In this document: positions 16,324 through 25,591 of the stretch, one piece after another
Position numbering within the stretch: position 1 is the first letter of the stretch
Layout of the letters: each line of letters starts with the position of its first letter
Origin: DATLSM01 sp035534175
GTDB taxonomy: Bacteria > Actinomycetota > Thermoleophilia > Solirubrobacterales > 70-9
DNA: 64,000 nucleotides
Assembly (NCBI GenBank): GCA_035534175.1
Contig: DATLSM010000014.1
Span: forward strand, 62,001-126,000
Direction of reading: 5' to 3'
Program-made: the position numbers and the translations under genes
The notes under the pieces: generated by a model
The model's database searches: none
Told to the model about the DNA's origin: nothing
Seen by the model: the letters and a program-made list of their open reading frames with translations, nothing else

Positions 16324-17730
16324 GTGGCTGCCAATGCCTTAGGCGAGGAGAAAAGTCCGGCGCCCAGCCGGGGGTTCTCCGCCGCCCGAATCGCTGTGAT
16401 CGCCGCCCTCGCGGTGGTGGTGATCGCCCTTGGCGTGGTGCTTTTCGGCGGCGGTGGCGGGTACCAGTACGACCTGGTCTTCCAGAACGCGGGCCAGCTC
16501 GTTCCGGAAAACCAGGTCATGATCGGAGGCTCGCCGGTCGGCAGCGTGGAAAGCATCGAACTGACCGAAAACAACCTCGCCAGCATCAAGGTCAGCGTCA
16601 GCCAGCAGCTGCACCAGGGCACCACCGCGGTGATCCGCGCCACCTCCCTGTCGGGCATCGCCAACCACTACGTCTCCCTCAGCCCTGGCCCCAACAGCAA
16701 CCCACCGCTGGCCGAAGGCGCGACGCTCGGCCTGGCCTCCACCACGACGCCGGTCGACATCGACCAGCTCTTCAATACCTTCCCGCCCAGCGTTCGCAAA
16801 GGGCTTGGCGAGTTCGTCCGCGGCAACGCCTCGATCTACGCCGGGGTCGGCCATCAGGCCAACCAGGCCTACAAGTACTTCGGGCCGGCGCTCAATCGCA
16901 CCGACGCCTTCGTGCGCGCCCTGAACGCCGACCAGGGCCTCTTCACCAGGTTCATCGTCAGCTCCGGCAAGCTCGCCACCGCGGTGTCGGCTCGCAGCAG
17001 CCAGCTCTCCGGCGCGATCTCCAACGCCAGCACCGCGTTCGGCGCGATCGCCGGCCAGAACGCCTCCCTTGACCAGGCCCTGCAGGAATTCCCCGCCGTC
17101 CTGCGCCAGAGCAACACCACCTTCGTCAACCTCCGCGCCGCGATCGGCGACCTCGAACCGCTGGTCAACACCGCCAAGCCGGCGACCAAGAACCTGGCGT
17201 CCTTCCTCGCCGAACTCCGCCCGGTCGTGAACGAGGCGCTGCCGGTGTTCAAAAACCTTCGCCTCACGGTGAGCAAGCCCGGCAAGGCCAACGACGCGAA
17301 AGAACTGCTCGCCACGCTTCCCGCCGTCCAGAAGGGCGCGGCGAAGGCCTTCCCCCACGCCGAAGGGGCGATCACCGCGTTCCAGCCCACGCTCGACTTC
17401 GCGCGTCCATACACCCCGGACCTATTCAGCGGCTTCGGCAAGCTCGGCGTCGCCTCCGGCTACTACGACGCCAACGGCAACTACGTGCGCGCCTCGTTGG
17501 CGGACCAGAACCTGTTCCACTACAACAGCGGCAGCAGCCAGCTGGAACCGATCACGCCGAAACAGCAGTTCGAAGCCTTCGGCGCCTCGGCGGGCATCCA
17601 CCGACGCTGCCCGGGCGGGGTCACCCAGTCAGCGCCGGATAAATCCAACCCCTTTGTCGACCCGCCGTGGGCCGGTGCCAGCGTCACCCCGTCCCAGTGC
17701 AAACCCTCCGACGAACCGCCGGGTCCGTGA
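16324..17730 (+). CDS. Mce family protein 1
   Basis: 468-residue Mce/MlaD protein, expected to be a membrane-anchored subunit of a lipid-transport hexamer or tunnel. N-terminal transmembrane helix at about 22-42, MCE domain at about 47-135 (YDLVFQNAGQLVPENQVMIGG, with PVGSVESIEL), then the family hinge TPVDIDQLFNTFPPSVRKGL, followed by long helical segments and a Pro-rich end with two Cys. GTG start at 16324 after a 148-nt gap from the MMPL gene. A GGAGG lies about 25 nt upstream, rather far. The stop overlaps the start of the next gene (GTGA), the first of five such junctions. Confidence 0.9.
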   Translation: MAANALGEEKSPAPSRGFSAARIAVIAALAVVVIALGVVLFGGGGGYQYDLVFQNAGQLVPENQVMIGGSPVGSVESIELTENNLASIKVSVSQQLHQGTTAVIRATSLSGIANHYVSLSPGPNSNPPLAEGATLGLASTTTPVDIDQLFNTFPPSVRKGLGEFVRGNASIYAGVGHQANQAYKYFGPALNRTDAFVRALNADQGLFTRFIVSSGKLATAVSARSSQLSGAISNASTAFGAIAGQNASLDQALQEFPAVLRQSNTTFVNLRAAIGDLEPLVNTAKPATKNLASFLAELRPVVNEALPVFKNLRLTVSKPGKANDAKELLATLPAVQKGAAKAFPHAEGAITAFQPTLDFARPYTPDLFSGFGKLGVASGYYDANGNYVRASLADQNLFHYNSGSSQLEPITPKQQFEAFGASAGIHRRCPGGVTQSAPDKSNPFVDPPWAGASVTPSQCKPSDEPPGP

Positions 17731-19211
17731 AGAAGGTACTGATAAGCGCAGCGCTGGTGGTCGCCGCCGCGGTGGTGCTCATCGCGCTGATCTCCTCCTC
17801 GGGAGGGAGCGGTGGCTACCTGGTCCGCGCCTACTTTGACAACGGTTCGTTCATGGTCCCCGGCGAGCTGGTCCGCGTCGCCGGCGCGAACGTCGGCTCG
17901 ATCCAATCGGTCGGAGTCTCGATGCCGGGCGAAGTGGATGCCTACCGCAACGGCAAGCCGGAGTCGATCCCCGGCAAAGCGATCATCGTGATGGAAATCT
18001 CCAGCCCTGGGTTTCAGGACTTCCGCAGCGACGCGGGCTGCCTGATCCGCCCGCAGTCGCTGATCGGGGAGAAGTTCGTCGACTGCAATCCCACCCTGCC
18101 GCGCGCCCCCGGCACAGCGCCACCGCCGCCACTGAAGCAGGTGCCCGCCGGGCAGCCCGGCGCAGGACAGTACGTGCTGCCGGTGGAGAACAACAGCACG
18201 AGCGTGGACCCGGACCTGATCAACAACATCCAGACGCTCCCCTACGCGCAGCGCTTCCGCCTGATCCTCAACGAACTCGGCGCCGGGTTCGCCGGGCGCG
18301 GCAAGGACCTGGAAGAAGTCATCCTCCGCGCCAACCCCGTGCTGAGCGAGGTCGATCAGCTGCTGGGAATCCTCAAAGACCAGCGCGATCGTCTCGCTCA
18401 GCTGGCGAGCGACTCCGCCACGATCCTCGGCCCGCTTTCCCGCCAGCGTGCCCAGGTGGCCGGCTTCCTCGCCAACTCCGGCGCCGCCGCCCAGGCCAGC
18501 TCCGAACGCGGCGCCGCGCTGGAAGCCTCGCTGCGAAAGTTTCCCCGCTTCCTGAGTGAGTTCCGCCTCACGATGCGCAGCCTGGAGGGCTTCTCCAACG
18601 CCGCCACCCCCGTCTTCTCCGACCTCGGGGCGGCGGCGCCCTCGCTGACCGCGGCGACGCGGGAGCTGACGCCGTTCTCAGCCGCCTCGACCGTGGCGCT
18701 GAAGAGTCTGGGGGCCACCGGCAAGGTCGCCGGCCCGCTGCTGGCCGAAGCCGACCCGATCGTCAGCAAGGCGTCCGAACTCGCCCGCAGTGGCGTCAAG
18801 CCCACCGCCAACCTGGCCAAATTCTTCGTCAACACCAAGGAAACCGGCGGCTGGAACGGGCTGGTCGAACTGATCTACAACACGACCGCGACGCTCAACG
18901 GATTCGACAAATATGGCCACTTCGGCCGCACCCTGCTCACCCTCACCCAGTGTTTTGATTACGAAATTACCACGCCCCCGACATGCGGCCAATCCGCCAA
19001 TTTCACCGGCCCGGGCGCCCGTACTCAGGCGACGAGCAGTAGCGTCGACCTCTACCGTCGCCTCCAGCGCGAACTTGCGGGTCAGAAGGCCTCCTCCTCC
19101 CCGGCCTCCGTTGCCCCGTCGTCGCCCAAGGCCGGCTCTGAAGCAAGGACCGGCTCTGAAGCAAAGACCGGCGGCACTTCGCCGCTCCTCAACTACCTGC
19201 TGGGGCCATGA
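17727..19211 (+). CDS. Mce family protein 2
   Basis: 494 residues from GTG 17727, which overlaps the previous stop as GTGA; a longer frame to 17667 exists but would run deep into the upstream gene. N-terminal membrane helix at 4-22, MCE domain from about 31 (GYLVRAYFDNGSFMVPGELVRV) with an enlarged loop containing a Cys pair and a Pro-rich insert (TAPPPPLKQVPAGQPG), then the hinge STSVDPDLINNIQTLPYAQR. The remainder is helical with repeated phase patterns. Near the C-terminus two and a half copies of a six-residue unit (KAGSEA, RTGSEA, KTG) form a flexible tail. Second of six coupled mce genes. Confidence 0.9.
   Translation: MKKVLISAALVVAAAVVLIALISSSGGSGGYLVRAYFDNGSFMVPGELVRVAGANVGSIQSVGVSMPGEVDAYRNGKPESIPGKAIIVMEISSPGFQDFRSDAGCLIRPQSLIGEKFVDCNPTLPRAPGTAPPPPLKQVPAGQPGAGQYVLPVENNSTSVDPDLINNIQTLPYAQRFRLILNELGAGFAGRGKDLEEVILRANPVLSEVDQLLGILKDQRDRLAQLASDSATILGPLSRQRAQVAGFLANSGAAAQASSERGAALEASLRKFPRFLSEFRLTMRSLEGFSNAATPVFSDLGAAAPSLTAATRELTPFSAASTVALKSLGATGKVAGPLLAEADPIVSKASELARSGVKPTANLAKFFVNTKETGGWNGLVELIYNTTATLNGFDKYGHFGRTLLTLTQCFDYEITTPPTCGQSANFTGPGARTQATSSSVDLYRRLQRELAGQKASSSPASVAPSSPKAGSEARTGSEAKTGGTSPLLNYLLGP
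19129..19170 (+). repeat. Short tandem repeat in mce gene 2
   Basis: An 18-bp unit around ACCGGCTCTGAAGCAA is present about 2.3 times, encoding (K/R)(A/T)GSEA repeats in the low-complexity tail of the protein. Confidence 0.6.
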
Positions 19212-20635
19212 GGAACCGCAGCGGACTCTCCGGCATCGCCAGCAGCCCGGTCCTGGTTGGCGCGGTCACCGTGCTGGTCGTGATCGTCGCCGTCTTCCTC
19301 GCCTATAACGCCAACAACGGGCTTCCCTTCGTCTCCACCTACAACCTCAGCGCCGAGCTGCCCAATGCCGACGCTCTGGTCAAAGGCAACGACGTCCGGA
19401 TCGGCGGCGTCCTGGTCGGGCGGGTCAAGTCGGTCGCGCCGGTGGCGCTGGCCAACGGCCGCTTTGCCGCCAAGCTCTCGCTCAGCCTCGACAAGAGCGT
19501 CGAACCGCTGCCGGTCGACTCGACGATGATCGTCCGGCCGAAGTCGCCCCTCGGCCTCAAGTACCTGCAGATAGTCCCGGGCACATCCTCCAAGGGCTTC
19601 GCCGCGGGCGAAACGATCCCCCTCCGGGCGGCTCGGCCTGAACCGGTCGACATCGACCAGTTCTTCGACATGTTCAACGCCAAGACGCGGGCCGCGATCC
19701 GGGTCAACGAGGCGGGCTTTGGCAACGCCCTCGCCGGCCGCGGCGCCGGCCTAAACGAAGCGTTCGGAGCCCTGCGCGAACTGGTCTACAGCGCTGAGCC
19801 GGCGCTGGGCAATCTGGTCGCCCCGCAGACGAATTTCGGCGGCTTCTGGCACTCGCTGGAGGAACTCTCGGCGACCGTGGCTCCGGTGGCCGAGACGCAG
19901 GCCAGCCTCTTCGTCGCCCTCGACCAGACCTTCGGTGCCTTCGCCCGCGTCGCCCGCCCCTACATCCAGGAAACGATCTCCAAGAGCCCCTCCACGCTGG
20001 ACGCCGCAAACGCCGACCTTCCGGTGCTGCGGCCATTCCTGCACGATTCGCAGCGCTTCTTCGCCGCGTTCCAGCCGGGCGCTGCGGCGCTGGCCAAGAA
20101 CTCGCCGACGATCGCCGCCGCCGAGCGCGCCGGCGTCCCGGTCCTCAACTCCCTGCCCAGCCTGAACGCTCAGCTGGTGCCGACCGCCGAAGCGCTGCTC
20201 GCGCTCCAGAGCGCGCCGGGGGTCTTCAACGGACTCGACCTGCTGATCGACACAAACAAGATCCTCGGCCCGGCGATCGAATTCATCGCCCCGGCACAGA
20301 CCACCTGCAACTACCTCACCATTGCCCTCAAGAACATCGCCAGCGCGACCAACGAAACCAACGGCCTCGGCAACTGGCTGGACTTCATCTCCTTCACCCC
20401 ACCGGAAGGGCCCAACAGCGAGGGCTCTCCCTCATCCGCGCCGGCCAACGGCCCCGAAGTCAAAAACCACCTCCACTACAACCCGTACCCGAACACGGCC
20501 TCACCGGGCCAGCCGGCTAGCTGTGAAGCGGGCAACGTCCGCTACCAGGCCGGCCAGACCGTGATCGGCAACGTGCCGGGCAGCCACGGCACGAAAACCT
20601 CCGGTCAGCTGAAGGAACAGGGGGGAGCAAAGTGA
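19208..20635 (+). CDS. Mce family protein 3
   Basis: 475 residues, starting with an ATGA overlap. Membrane helix at about 14-35, MCE domain at about 41-140 (YNLSAELPNADALVKGNDVRIGG, VLVGRVKSV, GLKYLQIVPG), and the hinge EPVDIDQFFDMFNAKTRAAI. Like the other members it has a long helical region and a C-terminal part with Cys residues that may pair (TTCNYLTIAL, PASCEAGNVRY). Likely a subunit of a mixed Mce assembly with the five other products. Confidence 0.9.
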   Translation: MRNRSGLSGIASSPVLVGAVTVLVVIVAVFLAYNANNGLPFVSTYNLSAELPNADALVKGNDVRIGGVLVGRVKSVAPVALANGRFAAKLSLSLDKSVEPLPVDSTMIVRPKSPLGLKYLQIVPGTSSKGFAAGETIPLRAARPEPVDIDQFFDMFNAKTRAAIRVNEAGFGNALAGRGAGLNEAFGALRELVYSAEPALGNLVAPQTNFGGFWHSLEELSATVAPVAETQASLFVALDQTFGAFARVARPYIQETISKSPSTLDAANADLPVLRPFLHDSQRFFAAFQPGAAALAKNSPTIAAAERAGVPVLNSLPSLNAQLVPTAEALLALQSAPGVFNGLDLLIDTNKILGPAIEFIAPAQTTCNYLTIALKNIASATNETNGLGNWLDFISFTPPEGPNSEGSPSSAPANGPEVKNHLHYNPYPNTASPGQPASCEAGNVRYQAGQTVIGNVPGSHGTKTSGQLKEQGGAK

Positions 20636-22140
20636 GCCGGCTCCCCGAGCGCGATATCCGGGCGATCACCGCCGGCGGGCGCTTCAGGTTGCGGCCCAGC
20701 AACGCGATGATCGCCGTCATCTTCATCATCGTCTTCACCCTCGGCCCCTACCTGGCTTTCACCGGGCACGTCCCCTTCACCAGCTACGGCTACGAGCTGC
20801 ACGCGACCTTCACGAACTCGGCGAACATCGCGGTCAAATCGCCGGTGCGGATCGCCGGCGTGGAAGTCGGCGAAGTGATCTCGAGCAGCCGTGAAGGCGA
20901 CGACACCAACCTCACCTTCTCCGTCGAAAGCGCCGGCCGGCCGATCCACGCTGATGCCTACGCCGAGATCCGCCCGCGGATCTTCCTCGAGGGCAACTTC
21001 TTCGTCGAACTCGACCCCGGCAGCCCCAGTGCGCCGGAACTCGGCAGCGGCGGGACGATCCCGGTCAGCCGCACCTCGACGGCCGTTCAGCTCGACGAAG
21101 TCCTCACCGCGCTGCAGTCCCCGGTCCGCGCCGATCTCAGCCACCTGCTGGAAAGCTACGGCGAAGCGCTCACCCACAAGCCGACCGCCGCCGAAAACGC
21201 CACCCAGCTGCCCGAAGTGCGGGGAAAGAATGGCGCCGAAGGATTGAACGGAGCCTTTCGCTACGGCGGCCCCGCGGGTCGCTCCACCGCCCAGGTCAGC
21301 AACGCCTTCCTCGGGACGCAGGAGGGCGACCTCTCCCGCCTCATCGCCGGCGCCGGGCGCACCTTCGGCGCCTTCGCCAGCCGCGAGGGCGACCTTCAGG
21401 GACTGATCGACAACTTCGACGTCTTCACCGGCGCCCTCGCGGCGCAGTCGACCAACCTCTCCGCCACCATTCACCTCCTCGGCCCGACCCTGCACACCGC
21501 CCACGCCTCGCTGGTCAGCCTCGATCGTGCGCTGCCTCCGTTGCGCTCATACGCGATCGAGCTGACCCCCGCGGTGGCCCAGCTGCCGGGCCTGATCGCG
21601 GCCTCCAAACCGTGGCTGAAGCAGACGCGGCCGCTGCTCTCAGCCAAGGAGGGGGGCGGTACCGCTAGGTTGCTGCGCGAACTGACCCCGGGCTATGCGG
21701 GCGCCGCCCAGGCGGGCAAGGAGATCGCCCTGCCACAGCTCAACCAGCTCAGCCTCTGCACGACCAATGTGCTGGTGCCGACGGGCAACCAGACGATCGA
21801 AGACCGCTTCAGCACCGGCGGGCCCAACTACCGCGAATTCTTCTACGCACTCAGCAACTTCGCGGGATCGACGCAGAACTTCGATGGGAACGGTCCCTAC
21901 CTGCGGGTGCAGGGTGGCGGCGGGAGCCAGCTCCTGCGCCAATCCAACCCGAACGGTCGACTCCCAACCGAGAAAGAAGACTTCGGCAACGCAGCCGAAG
22001 TGCCGCTGGGAGACCAGCCGCAGCTGGGTGGGAAGCCGCCGAAGAAGCCCAGCGTGAGCTGCGACAAAAACCCGGTCCCCGACGTCAACGGGCCGCTGGG
22101 TCAGGTTGGCCCGTCAAGCCTCCAGGCGGCGAGCCCATGA
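20632..22140 (+). CDS. Mce family protein 4
   Basis: 502 residues, GTG start overlapping the previous stop as GTGA. Membrane helix at about 23-45 (AMIAVIFIIVFTLGPYLAF), MCE domain from about 52 (YELHATFTNSANIAVKSPVRIAG, VEVGEVISS, FFVELDPG) and hinge TAVQLDEVLTALQSPVRADL. An extra insert after the hinge (about 180-225) contains a Gly/Asn-rich loop. The C-terminal region ends with a Pro/Lys-rich stretch and a Cys. Fourth of six coupled genes. Confidence 0.9.
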   Translation: MSRLPERDIRAITAGGRFRLRPSNAMIAVIFIIVFTLGPYLAFTGHVPFTSYGYELHATFTNSANIAVKSPVRIAGVEVGEVISSSREGDDTNLTFSVESAGRPIHADAYAEIRPRIFLEGNFFVELDPGSPSAPELGSGGTIPVSRTSTAVQLDEVLTALQSPVRADLSHLLESYGEALTHKPTAAENATQLPEVRGKNGAEGLNGAFRYGGPAGRSTAQVSNAFLGTQEGDLSRLIAGAGRTFGAFASREGDLQGLIDNFDVFTGALAAQSTNLSATIHLLGPTLHTAHASLVSLDRALPPLRSYAIELTPAVAQLPGLIAASKPWLKQTRPLLSAKEGGGTARLLRELTPGYAGAAQAGKEIALPQLNQLSLCTTNVLVPTGNQTIEDRFSTGGPNYREFFYALSNFAGSTQNFDGNGPYLRVQGGGGSQLLRQSNPNGRLPTEKEDFGNAAEVPLGDQPQLGGKPPKKPSVSCDKNPVPDVNGPLGQVGPSSLQAASP

Positions 22141-23555
22141 GCGAGAGCAGCCGTGAAATGAGTCGTTTCAAGCACTTCCGCGCCGCGGCGGCGCGCCAGG
22201 CCCGCGGCCGCGGCAAAGACACGATCGCGATCCTGATCCTCGCCGCGCTGGGCACCGCGATGGTGCTCGGCATCTTGATCGAGCAAAAAGCGTCGCTGCC
22301 CACCTGGCTGCCCCTGGTCGGTGAAAGCTTTGACCACATCACGGCGGACTTCACCACCGCGCAGGCGGTCACCCCGGGCCAAGGCCAGGCGGTCGACATC
22401 GCCGGCATCCAGGTCGGCAAGGTCAGCTCGGTCAACCTCGAAGACGGCCACGCGGTGGTCGGGATGTCGATTCAGCCCAAGTACATGCAGCTGATCCATC
22501 CCGATGCCAGCGCCCTGTTGCGCCCCAAAACCAACCTCAACGACATGATCGTCGAGCTCGAACCTGGCCACGGCCGCGGCCAGGTCAAAAACGGCGCCAA
22601 CATCCCCCTCTCTCGCACCGAGGCCAACGTCAACCTCGATCAGTTCCTCGGCACGCTCGACGGCGACACTCGCCAGTACCTGCAGCTGCTGCTCGCCGGC
22701 GGCGCGCAGGGAGTCGGTGGTCACGGTCGGGATCTCTCCGGCGCCCTGCGCCGGCTCCAGCCCTTCTCCCACTACATCGCGCAGCTAAACGGCGCCGTGG
22801 CCAAACGCCATGTGGCGCTGGCTGGCGCAATCCACTACTTCTCTTTGCTCGCCACCGAACTGGGCCGCCACGACAGCGAGATCCAGCGCTTCGTCACCTC
22901 CTCCGACGCGGCGCTCGGCAACTTCGCCAACCAGCAGGAATCACTCCAGGCCTCACTGCGCGAATTCCCGGCGACCCTGCAGGCGACGAAGGCCGGGCTC
23001 GCCAGCTCGGACCGCTTCTCCACCGCGGCGCGCCCGGCGCTCTACGGGCTGATCCCGCAGGCCCAGGCGTTGACCCCCGCCTTCAAGGCCACCGAGCGCC
23101 TCTTCAAGCAAACGGCGGCGCCGATCCGCGACGGAATCCGCCCCTTCACCCGGGAAATCCGCACGGTGCTGACCCACGCCAACGAAGGTTCCGGTCCGCT
23201 GAAGAAGACCGTCACCGGTTTCGGCAACGCGGTCGGGGGGCTCAACGCCTTCTTCAACGAGCTGGCCTACAAGCCGCAGGGCTCGAAACAGAGCTATCTC
23301 TTCTACGTTCCCTGGCTGAACCACGACCTCAACGCCGACTTCAACCTCCAGGACGCCCAGGGACCGGTGCAGCGCGGCCTGTTGCTGTTCTCCTGCAACG
23401 CGACCGTTCTTGCGAGTGGCGTCGCAAATTCCAGGCCATTCCTCAAAACGCTATTGGAAACGGCCCACGTCCCCAAGTCCGTCGAACTGCCTGAAATCCC
23501 TCAGGGCACCTCACCGATCGAAGGCTGCGGCCCTCACGCGGGCAAAGGCAAATGA
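22137..23555 (+). CDS. Mce family protein 5
   Basis: 472 residues with an ATGA start overlap. The N-terminus is basic and cytoplasmic (RFKHFRAAAARQARGRGK), followed by a membrane helix at about 29-48. The MCE domain starts at about 60 (FDHITADFTTAQAVTPGQGQAV, IQVGKVSSV, DMIVELEPG). The hinge is ANVNLDQFLGTLDGDTRQYL, then GGAQGVGGHGRDLSGAL. The C-terminal section contains a Cys pair (LLFSCNATV, IEGCGPH). No lipobox is visible, unlike mycobacterial MceE. Confidence 0.9.
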   Translation: MSESSREMSRFKHFRAAAARQARGRGKDTIAILILAALGTAMVLGILIEQKASLPTWLPLVGESFDHITADFTTAQAVTPGQGQAVDIAGIQVGKVSSVNLEDGHAVVGMSIQPKYMQLIHPDASALLRPKTNLNDMIVELEPGHGRGQVKNGANIPLSRTEANVNLDQFLGTLDGDTRQYLQLLLAGGAQGVGGHGRDLSGALRRLQPFSHYIAQLNGAVAKRHVALAGAIHYFSLLATELGRHDSEIQRFVTSSDAALGNFANQQESLQASLREFPATLQATKAGLASSDRFSTAARPALYGLIPQAQALTPAFKATERLFKQTAAPIRDGIRPFTREIRTVLTHANEGSGPLKKTVTGFGNAVGGLNAFFNELAYKPQGSKQSYLFYVPWLNHDLNADFNLQDAQGPVQRGLLLFSCNATVLASGVANSRPFLKTLLETAHVPKSVELPEIPQGTSPIEGCGPHAGKGK

Positions 23556-25102
23556 GCAAGCGGGCACCAAGCACAAAACAGCTCGTGGCGATCGCGGCCT
23601 TCGCCCTGTCGTGCTTTGGGATCATGCTCTTCCTCTGGATCAGCTTCGGCGGTCCGACCCCGTTTAAGGCAAAACCGTATGAAGTCAAAATTCCCTTCAA
23701 CGGGGCGACCCAGCTCGCCGAACAGTCCGACGTGCGAATCTCCGGCGTCGACGTCGGCAAAGTGCAGAACATCGCCCTGGCCCCCAACCGCAGGCAGTCG
23801 CTGGCGACGATCTATATCGAAGACAAGTACGCGCCGCTGCCCCTCTCCACCCGCGCTCTGCTCCGCACGAAGACCCTGCTGGGCGAGACCTACGTCGAAC
23901 TCACCCCCGGCAGCCGCAACGGCCCCAAGCTCGCGGACGGCGGCACCATGCCCAACGCGCAGGTCGAACAGTCGGTCCAGCTCGACGAGATTTTCCGCAC
24001 CTTCAACCCGAGGACCCGCGCCGCCTTCCAGACCTGGATGCAGGAAGCCTCCGTGGCGATCGGCGGCCAGGGCGCGTCGCTATCTGCCGCGCTGGGTGAA
24101 TTCGACCCGACCTTCACCGAATTCGACCGCCTCTTCCGGATCCTCGACACCCAGCGCCTCGCGGTCCGCCAGCTGTTCAGCAACGGCGCGGTGGCCCTGG
24201 CGGCGCTGCGCGGCCGCCAGGGCCAGCTGTCCGGCCTGATCCGCAACTCAAACGCCGTCTTTCAGACCACCGCCCGGCGCGACACCGAGATCGAAGAACT
24301 CTTCCGTGCCTTCCCGACCTTCCTCGACCAGTCAAAACTCACCCTGGCCACGCTTCGCTCGTTCTCGCTCAACGCCGACCCGCTGATGCGCCAGCTCGTC
24401 CCCGTCGCCGAACAGCTCTCCCCGACGATCGTCGCCTTCGGCAGGCTGGCGCCGCAGGCCAAGGGCCTCTTCGAAGGCCTCGCCCCGGTGATCTCCCTCG
24501 CCCCGACCGGATTCCCCGCGCTGCGCAAGATCCTCCGTGACGAGTTCCCGCCCCTGCTGCGGGCGGTTGATCCCTTCCTGCGCAATCTCAACCCGATCCT
24601 CACCGGACTCGGTCTCTACAAGCACGAGATCACGAGCGTGATGGCAAATCTGGCGGCCGCGTCCAATGCGACCCTGCCGCTGGAATCCGGGGTGGCCGAA
24701 CAGCACTACCTGAGAACCATGGGGCCCCTCAACCCAGAATCGCTAGTTACCTTCGGCCACCGCCTCACGACCAACCGCGCCAGTGCCTACAGCCCGCCGC
24801 TTTGGGCCAACAGCGTCGTCGGTGGCCTACCCAGCTTCGAGACCCGTCAGTGCAGTTCGGGGATCACTGCCTCGCTCAATCCCAACACCCCGAACGAACC
24901 CGCCTTCAACGGGCGGACCGAAGGCAACGTCAAAAAAGCCACCGAATTCTTCGAACGCCTGAAGAAATACGCCTTCGCCGGGCAGACCAACTCGGCCACA
25001 ATCCCCGCTCCGGGCTGCACCCAGCAGGCGCCGTTTAACCCGATCGGTAAACCCGGCTCGCCCACCACCTACCAGCACACCTTCGAACAGCAGGGTCCCT
25101 AG
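23552..25102 (+). CDS. Mce family protein 6
   Basis: 516 residues, ATGA overlap with the previous gene. Membrane helix at about 9-30, MCE domain from about 43 (YEVKIPFNGATQLAEQSDVRISG, VDVGKVQNI, TYVELTPGS), and hinge QSVQLDEIFRTFNPRTRAAFQ followed by AIGGQGASL. Cys residues appear in the tail (RQCSSGI, PGCTQQA). Last gene of the run; a GC-rich hairpin 20 nt downstream probably ends the transcript. Confidence 0.9.
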   Translation: MSKRAPSTKQLVAIAAFALSCFGIMLFLWISFGGPTPFKAKPYEVKIPFNGATQLAEQSDVRISGVDVGKVQNIALAPNRRQSLATIYIEDKYAPLPLSTRALLRTKTLLGETYVELTPGSRNGPKLADGGTMPNAQVEQSVQLDEIFRTFNPRTRAAFQTWMQEASVAIGGQGASLSAALGEFDPTFTEFDRLFRILDTQRLAVRQLFSNGAVALAALRGRQGQLSGLIRNSNAVFQTTARRDTEIEELFRAFPTFLDQSKLTLATLRSFSLNADPLMRQLVPVAEQLSPTIVAFGRLAPQAKGLFEGLAPVISLAPTGFPALRKILRDEFPPLLRAVDPFLRNLNPILTGLGLYKHEITSVMANLAAASNATLPLESGVAEQHYLRTMGPLNPESLVTFGHRLTTNRASAYSPPLWANSVVGGLPSFETRQCSSGITASLNPNTPNEPAFNGRTEGNVKKATEFFERLKKYAFAGQTNSATIPAPGCTQQAPFNPIGKPGSPTTYQHTFEQQGP

Positions 25103-25120
25103 AGCCCGGCGGAGGAAGAA

Positions 25121-25147
25121 GGGCGGTCATCGGGCCGCCGCCTTTCC
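25121..25147 (+). terminator. Hairpin after the mce run
   Basis: GGCGG (25122-25126) can pair with CCGCC (25135-25139), followed by a short pyrimidine run GCCTTTCCC. It lies 20 nt after the stop of the sixth mce gene. The U-tract is poor. Confidence 0.45.
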
Positions 25148-25530
25148 CGTTGGCAGGCCCGGCATGGGCACCAGCTCGGGGGTCAAGTCCACCCTGTGGA
25201 TCAGGATGGAGAGAGACCGCGAGCCGAACCAACTGCGTCGGCGCGAGGCGGGGTGGTGCGCGTGATCACGCAAAGCTCCCCACATCCGATCACAGGAATT
25301 CCCCAGGTATGAGACGCACCAGCGCGGAGAGGGCGGCGTGCATATCCAGGGAGACCGCCGGAGGGCACCGGCGAGACCGGGGTCAGCGGTCCTTACCCGC
25401 GGCCTCCCGAGCGCCTACTGGCGCGAGCTGGGCTTGCCGGATTCAACGACCCCCCACCACCGTTTCCCCGGGATGCAGGACCGCCGGATAAGCCCCGCCG
25501 CTACCCGATCCGCCTGTGCTGAATGAAGAG
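25148..25530 (+). other. Spacer with no recognisable gene
   Basis: About 380 nt between the end of the mce run and the convergent four-cysteine gene. Several open frames cross it, but none has a good start, ribosome site or family-like composition. No RNA gene was recognised. Confidence 0.4.
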
Positions 25531-25563
25531 TCCGGTGGCGCGGCTTCAGCCCGCGCCACCGGA
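25531..25563 (-). terminator. Strong perfect hairpin after the second four-cysteine gene
   Basis: Perfect 13-bp stem (25531-25543 with 25551-25563) and a 7-nt loop, located 28 nt past the stop of the minus-strand gene. There is no clear U-tract, so the stem may serve as an mRNA 3' end or a bidirectional terminator. Confidence 0.5.
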
Positions 25564-25591
25564 GCGTGAACTTTGGTCGGTGGGGCGCCCC

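Noticed and set aside
16340..16362. GAGGAGAAAAGTCCGG resembles the conserved start of RNase P RNA
   Set aside because: It lies inside the first mce coding region, with none of the other RNase P conserved elements, and the protein reading is normal.
25150..25526. Plus-strand frames between the mce run and the second four-cysteine gene
   Set aside because: No convincing start, ribosome site or protein-like composition.
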